From JAWRCU01 sp033542235 (lineage in GTDB: Bacteria; Pseudomonadota; Alphaproteobacteria; Rhizobiales; Rhizobiaceae): a stretch of DNA of 64,000 bases. The position numbers and the translations under genes are program-made. The notes under the pieces are model-generated. The model had not been told where the DNA came from, did not search any database, and saw only the letters and a program-made list of their open reading frames with translations. Location: NCBI RefSeq assembly GCF_033542235.1, contig NZ_JAWRCU010000005.1, positions 124,001 to 188,000 on the forward strand. Direction: 5' to 3'. Positions 60,449 through 64,000 of the stretch are shown here, piece after piece (position 1 is the first letter of the stretch; each line of letters starts with the position of its first letter).

Positions 60449-60512
60449 ACGCCGGTCGTTTGGGGGGCTGCGATTTGTTGTTATCTATCCGACTCCGTCC
60501 TGGCAGCGGTCG

Positions 60513-61139
60513 ATGACTATGGTTGAGCCTAAGAAAACACCCGCAACCTATGCCGACCTGGAGGCGGTGCCGCCGCATTTGGTGGCGGAAATCATCGACG
60601 GCGAGCTGGTGACCCATCCGCGGCCGTCGCCCAGGCATGGCGCGGCAGCTTCGGCCCTTGGCGGAAAGATTGGTGATCCATACCAGTTTGGTGGCGGGGG
60701 AGGTCCTGGCGGCTGGATCTTTATCGTCGAACCAGAACTCCATCTGGGTTCGCACGTGATTGTTCCTGATCTGGCTGGCTGGCGGCGTGAGCGACTGAGG
60801 GACTACCACGATGCGGCATTTATCGAGATTCCCCCAGATTGGATTTGCGAGGTTCTGTCTGCCTCAACCGAACAGCGCGACCGAACGACAAAGCGACGTA
60901 TCTATGCCGAAGCAGCAGTAACTTATCTTTGGCTGCTGGACCCACGTCAGCAGCTCCTGGAAGTGTTCGTGCTGGCGACCGACGGCAATTGGAAGCTCAA
61001 TGGAGCTTGGCGGTCTGACGATATGGTCAGTGCGGTACCCTTCGACGCGATATCCTTTTCGCTCGCCGACTTATGGCCTTTGGACAGGCCACTCGGCTTG
61101 AATGAAGACCCTCAGCATCTCTATGCCGGAGACCGATAG
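60513..61139 (+). CDS. Uma2 family endonuclease-fold protein (DUF820)
   Basis: 208 residues of the Uma2/DUF820 family, a PD-(D/E)xK nuclease fold common in cyanobacteria and scattered in others. The core is visible: IVEPELHLGSHVIVPDLAGWRRERL (D86), then WICEVLSASTEQRDRTTKRRIYAEAAVTYLWLLDP (E113, K127). No role is established for the family. Its TAG is followed at once by the pdhC ATG, and pdhC's ribosome binding site (GGAG at about 61128) lies inside this gene. It interrupts the usual pdhB-pdhC adjacency. ATG at 60513 or 60519. Confidence 0.87.
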   Translation: MTMVEPKKTPATYADLEAVPPHLVAEIIDGELVTHPRPSPRHGAAASALGGKIGDPYQFGGGGGPGGWIFIVEPELHLGSHVIVPDLAGWRRERLRDYHDAAFIEIPPDWICEVLSASTEQRDRTTKRRIYAEAAVTYLWLLDPRQQLLEVFVLATDGNWKLNGAWRSDDMVSAVPFDAISFSLADLWPLDRPLGLNEDPQHLYAGDR

Positions 61140-62519
61140 ATGCCCATCAACATCACCATGCCGGCCCTTTCGCCCACGATGGAAGAGGGCAATCTCGCCA
61201 AGTGGCTGGTCAAGGAGGGCGACAAGGTTTCGCCCGGCGACGTGATCGCAGAAATCGAAACCGACAAGGCCACCATGGAGGTCGAGGCCGTCGATGAGGG
61301 CACGGTTGCCAAGATCGTGGTGCCGGCCGGTACGGAAGGCGTCAAGGTAAACGCGCTGATCGCGGTTCTCGCCGGTGAAGGCGAGGATGCGAGCGCTGCG
61401 GCGAAGGCCGCGCCGGCCAAGGTCGAGGCTCCCAAGGCGGAAACAGCGAAAACAGAGGCATCAAAGACCGAAGCTCCGCAGCCGACCAAGTCTGAAACGA
61501 AGGCGGAGCCAGCGCAGCAGCAGCCTGCAGCTCCCAAGCCTGCGCCTGCGCAAGGCAACGGGGCCGCAACGGGTGATCGCATCTTCGCCTCACCGCTGGC
61601 GCGCCGCATCGCGAAAGATGCCGGCATCGACATCAAGGCTGTTGGTGGCTCAGGTCCACATGGCCGTGTTGTCAAGGCTGATATCGAAGCTGCGATTCAA
61701 GGCGGCGTCGGCGCTCCGGCTGCCAAGGCGCCGGCTGCCCAGACGGGGACGGCGCCTGTCGCAAAGCCGATGTCGGACGAAGCGGTGTTGAAGCTGTTCG
61801 AGCCCGGCTCCTACGAGCTCGTGCCGCACGACAATATGAGGAAGACGATCGCCCGCCGCCTGGTTGAGGCGAAATCGACCATCCCGCATTTCTACCTGAC
61901 GCTCGATTGCGAGATCGACGCGCTGCTGAAGTTGCGCGCCGAGCTCAATGCTGCCGCTCCAACAAAGAAGACCGACAACGGCGAGGTTCCAGCCTACAAG
62001 CTCTCTGTCAACGACATGATCATCAAGGCGATGGCGCTTGCGTTGATGGCGGTTCCCGATGCCAACGCATCCTGGACCGAGGGCGGCATGCTCAAGCACA
62101 AGCATGCCGATGTGGGCGTGGCGGTATCCATTCCTGGCGGGCTGATCACGCCGGTCGTGCGGCGCGCCGATGAGAAGACGCTCTCAGTCATTTCCAACGA
62201 GATGAAGGATCTTGCGGCGCGTGCGCGGAACCGCAAGCTGAAACCGGAAGAGTATCAGGGCGGCACGACTGCCGTCTCCAATCTCGGCATGTTCGGCATC
62301 AAGGATTTTGCTGCCGTGATCAATCCGCCGCATGCGACGATCCTGGCTGTCGGCGCAGGCGAGGAGCGGGCGGTCGTGAAGAAAGGCTCGATCGTGGTGG
62401 CCAACGTGATGTCGGTGACGCTTTCCACCGATCACCGCGCTGTTGACGGCGCGCTCGGCGCCGAGCTGCTCAGCGCCTTCAAGCGCATCGTCGAGAACCC
62501 GATGTCGATGCTGGTTTGA
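61140..62519 (+). CDS. pdhC: dihydrolipoamide acetyltransferase (pyruvate dehydrogenase E2)
   Basis: E2 carries the acetyl group from E1 to CoA. Order: one lipoyl domain (1-78; Lys in EIETDKATMEVEAV), an Ala/Pro/Lys linker, the peripheral subunit-binding domain (about 148-185, FASPLARRIAKDAGIDIKAVG) and the catalytic domain ending with STDHRAVDGALGAELL, where H and D are catalytic. 459 residues. Its start touches the Uma2 stop. The lipoyl-coding DNA strongly resembles that of pdhB. Confidence 0.97.
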   Translation: MPINITMPALSPTMEEGNLAKWLVKEGDKVSPGDVIAEIETDKATMEVEAVDEGTVAKIVVPAGTEGVKVNALIAVLAGEGEDASAAAKAAPAKVEAPKAETAKTEASKTEAPQPTKSETKAEPAQQQPAAPKPAPAQGNGAATGDRIFASPLARRIAKDAGIDIKAVGGSGPHGRVVKADIEAAIQGGVGAPAAKAPAAQTGTAPVAKPMSDEAVLKLFEPGSYELVPHDNMRKTIARRLVEAKSTIPHFYLTLDCEIDALLKLRAELNAAAPTKKTDNGEVPAYKLSVNDMIIKAMALALMAVPDANASWTEGGMLKHKHADVGVAVSIPGGLITPVVRRADEKTLSVISNEMKDLAARARNRKLKPEEYQGGTTAVSNLGMFGIKDFAAVINPPHATILAVGAGEERAVVKKGSIVVANVMSVTLSTDHRAVDGALGAELLSAFKRIVENPMSMLV

Positions 62520-62526
62520 CCTGCAG

Positions 62527-63120
62527 ATGACGTTGCGCCGCCCTCGCGCCTATCTGGCCGGGCCCGAAGTCTTCCTTCCCAACAAGGCGGAGGTCTTTGC
62601 GGCAAAGGCGGCGCTCTGCCATCGCTATGACATCGAGCCCACGCCACCTATCGATGCTGCTGCCCTCACGCCCAGCGACCGCCTGTCCCGTCAGATTTAC
62701 CTGCGCAATGTGAAGCTGATGGACGCGGCAGATCTGATCATCGCGAACCTGTCGCCGTTCCGCGGCCCAAGCGCCGACGTCGGCACAGTGTTCGAGCTCG
62801 GTTACGGCTTCGCCAAGGGCCTGCCTGTTTTCGGCTACTCGAACCATCCCAGGAATTATCTGGACAGGGCCGAGGCCTTCTTCGGTCCTTCGACACCGGG
62901 CAGGGACGGTCAGAAATACGACCGGGTCGGCCATGCCATCGAGGATTTCGATCTCGCCGACAATCTCATGATCGACGAGACGCTGGAGGGCTTTGGCGGC
63001 GTCTTTCGACCGACGGGCGGTGAGCCCGGTGATCTTTCGGAACTCAGCCAATTCGAACGCTGCCTCGCCTATGCAGCGGAGCATCTGGAACGCCTGAGAG
63101 AGAATGGCAGCGCGGAGTAG
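62527..63120 (+). CDS. nucleoside 2-deoxyribosyltransferase family protein
   Basis: 197 residues with the family pattern AYLAGPEVFLPN at the start, a DAADLIIANLSPFRGPSADVGTVFELGYGFAKGLPVFGYSN core with the catalytic Glu in GTVFELGYG, and a helical end. Members exchange bases on deoxyribosides or hydrolyse nucleoside 5'-phosphates; here substrate is unknown. ATG at 62527, 7 bases after the pdhC stop. The family is not part of pyruvate metabolism, so its place in the operon is a curiosity. Confidence 0.85.
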   Translation: MTLRRPRAYLAGPEVFLPNKAEVFAAKAALCHRYDIEPTPPIDAAALTPSDRLSRQIYLRNVKLMDAADLIIANLSPFRGPSADVGTVFELGYGFAKGLPVFGYSNHPRNYLDRAEAFFGPSTPGRDGQKYDRVGHAIEDFDLADNLMIDETLEGFGGVFRPTGGEPGDLSELSQFERCLAYAAEHLERLRENGSAE

Positions 63121-63132
63121 GGAGGAGGACAG

Positions 63133-63771
63133 ATGAAGACGATACTTTGCTACGGCGACTCGCTCACCTGGGGCTACGATGCCCAGCGGCTCGGCCGGCA
63201 TGCTTATGAGGACCGGTGGCCGAGCATTCTGCAGTCCGAGCTTGGCACTGCCGCTCGTGTGATTCCGGAAGGGCTCAATGGCCGCACGACCGCATATGAC
63301 GATCATCTGGCGGACGCCGACCGCAACGGCGTGCGCACCTTGCCGACACTGCTCGCCACGCACGAGCCGCTCGATCTCGTCATAATCTTGCTTGGCACCA
63401 ACGACCTGAAGCCGTTCATCTGTGGCGACGCTATAGGCATCAGGTATGGAATGGAGCGGCTGGTTCAGCTCACCCGCAACCATGTCTATTCCTTTGACGC
63501 ACCGCCTCCTGCGGTGTTGGTCGTTTCGCCGCCGCTGATTCGCGAGACCGAGAATGCCGATTTCGCCGCAATGTTCGATGGCGGCATCAGCGAATCGAAA
63601 AAGCTCGCCGGGCTCTACAGTCAGATTGCCGAGCAATACCAATGCGGCTTCTTCGATGCAGGCACTGTGGCGAAGACCACGCCGCTCGACGGCATTCATC
63701 TCGACGCCGAGAACACCAGGGCCATCGGCAAAGCGCTGGCGCCGATCGTACGCAATATTTTGAACGTTTGA
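63133..63771 (+). CDS. SGNH/GDSL hydrolase, arylesterase-like
   Basis: 212 residues. Block I GDSLTWGYD supplies S10, block III LLGTNDLKP, and block V DGIHLDAEN the Asp and His. No signal peptide is seen, so it is likely cytosolic. A hydrolase of this type between pdhC and lpd is, as I recall, a common arrangement in rhizobia. GGAGGAGGAC precedes the ATG at 63133. Natural ester substrate is unknown. Confidence 0.9.
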   Translation: MKTILCYGDSLTWGYDAQRLGRHAYEDRWPSILQSELGTAARVIPEGLNGRTTAYDDHLADADRNGVRTLPTLLATHEPLDLVIILLGTNDLKPFICGDAIGIRYGMERLVQLTRNHVYSFDAPPPAVLVVSPPLIRETENADFAAMFDGGISESKKLAGLYSQIAEQYQCGFFDAGTVAKTTPLDGIHLDAENTRAIGKALAPIVRNILNV

Positions 63772-63789
63772 TTTAAAGGAGCTTTCGCT

Positions 63790-64000
63790 GTGGCCGAATC
63801 TTACGACGTCATCATCATCGGTTCCGGCCCGGGCGGCTATGTGGCGGCCGTCCGTTCGGCACAGCTCGGCTTCAAGACTGCGATCGTCGAGCGAGAGCAC
63901 CTGGGTGGCATCTGCCTCAACTGGGGCTGCATCCCGACCAAGGCGCTGCTCCGCTCGGCCGAGATCATGCATTATGCGCAACACCCGTCGGCCTACGGCT
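63790..64000 (+). CDS. lpd: dihydrolipoamide dehydrogenase, 3' truncated by window end
   Basis: E3 reoxidises the lipoyl groups of the PDH complex. 70 residues are visible: AESYDVIIIGSGPGGYVAAVRSAQ (FAD-binding GxGxxG), then GGICLNWGCIPTKALLRSAE with the redox-active disulfide cysteines. Start GTG at 63790 with AAAGGAG 8 bases upstream. The gene continues past base 64000. Closing position in the pdh operon indicates it serves pyruvate dehydrogenase. Confidence 0.96.
   Translation, partial: MAESYDVIIIGSGPGGYVAAVRSAQLGFKTAIVEREHLGGICLNWGCIPTKALLRSAEIMHYAQHPSAYG

Noticed and set aside
1..64000. CRISPR arrays, tRNA or rRNA genes, insertion sequences or prophage
   Set aside because: Intergenic gaps were read by eye; no regular spaced repeats, cloverleaf-like gene or transposase was found. 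A tRNAscan or ISfinder search would be decisive.

Overview
The window is a 64 kb stretch of an alphaproteobacterial chromosome, very probably a Hyphomicrobiales (Rhizobiales) member close to Mesorhizobium and other Phyllobacteriaceae. The evidence is the gene order (clpS-clpA, rpsB-tsf-pyrH-frr-uppS-cdsA-rseP-bamA-lpxD-fabZ-lpxA-lpxI-lpxB-gltA-gltX-comEC-lexA-moeA-moaC-trpC-trpD-ppiD-tpiA-secG-pyrG-kdsA-eno-ftsB-pdhABC-lpd), the high GC content, a SPOR-tailed DD-carboxypeptidase, an EipB protein, LpxI in place of LpxH, an alphaproteobacterial SOS box (GTTC-N7-GTTC) and an EcfG-type stress promoter. I saw no tRNA, rRNA, CRISPR array, prophage or intact insertion sequence. The window is overwhelmingly core genome with a few accessory insertions.

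Layout. 1-9.6 kb: the end of a metal-dependent hydrolase, a small exported protein, gatC-GNAT-gatA, a YdcF-like envelope protein, a DUF599 membrane protein, serine dehydratase sdaA, DUF1489, a membrane J-domain protein and a PBP5-type carboxypeptidase. 9.8-18.9 kb: a phasin with a striking operator pair, clpS-clpA, HIT, DUF482/FemAB-like protein, GDPD, RidA, eipB and a PlsC-like acyltransferase. 19-32.4 kb: the translation and envelope cluster rpsB to lpxB, which makes ribosomal protein S2, EF-Ts, UMP kinase, ribosome recycling factor, undecaprenyl-PP, CDP-DAG, the RseP and BamA machinery and most of the lipid A pathway. 32.5-45.6 kb: gltA and gltX on the minus strand, comEC convergent with lexA, an unrecognised gene at 39.06-40.0 kb, then a minus-strand molybdopterin, tryptophan and PpiD block. 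45.7-64 kb: tpiA, secG, an L,D-transpeptidase, pyrG, a glycosyltransferase, an MFS transporter, a shrunken VOC gene, kdsA, a PRC-barrel gene, a 2-oxoglutarate oxygenase, eno, ftsB and the pyruvate dehydrogenase operon, ending inside lpd.

Genes working together: GatC and GatA form two thirds of the amidotransferase (gatB is outside the window). ClpS delivers N-degron substrates to ClpA. LpxD, FabZ, LpxA, LpxI and LpxB with KdsA build lipid A-Kdo. TpiA and Eno feed PdhA/PdhB/PdhC/Lpd, and GltA takes the acetyl-CoA onward. The most interesting items are: (1) the orphan gene at 39061-40005, with a peptidoglycan-binding-like N-terminus and a glycine-rich C-terminus, next to lexA; (2) a Uma2/DUF820 nuclease-fold gene wedged between pdhB and pdhC; (3) paired TGCA-N-TGCA sites 21 bp apart in the phasin promoter, with a related site upstream of gltA; (4) an EcfG-type promoter before a PRC-barrel gene; (5) a 33-residue insertion in GatA; (6) a VOC-gene remnant translationally coupled to kdsA; and (7) rhizobial-type palindromic repeats, one inside the rpsB-tsf interval.
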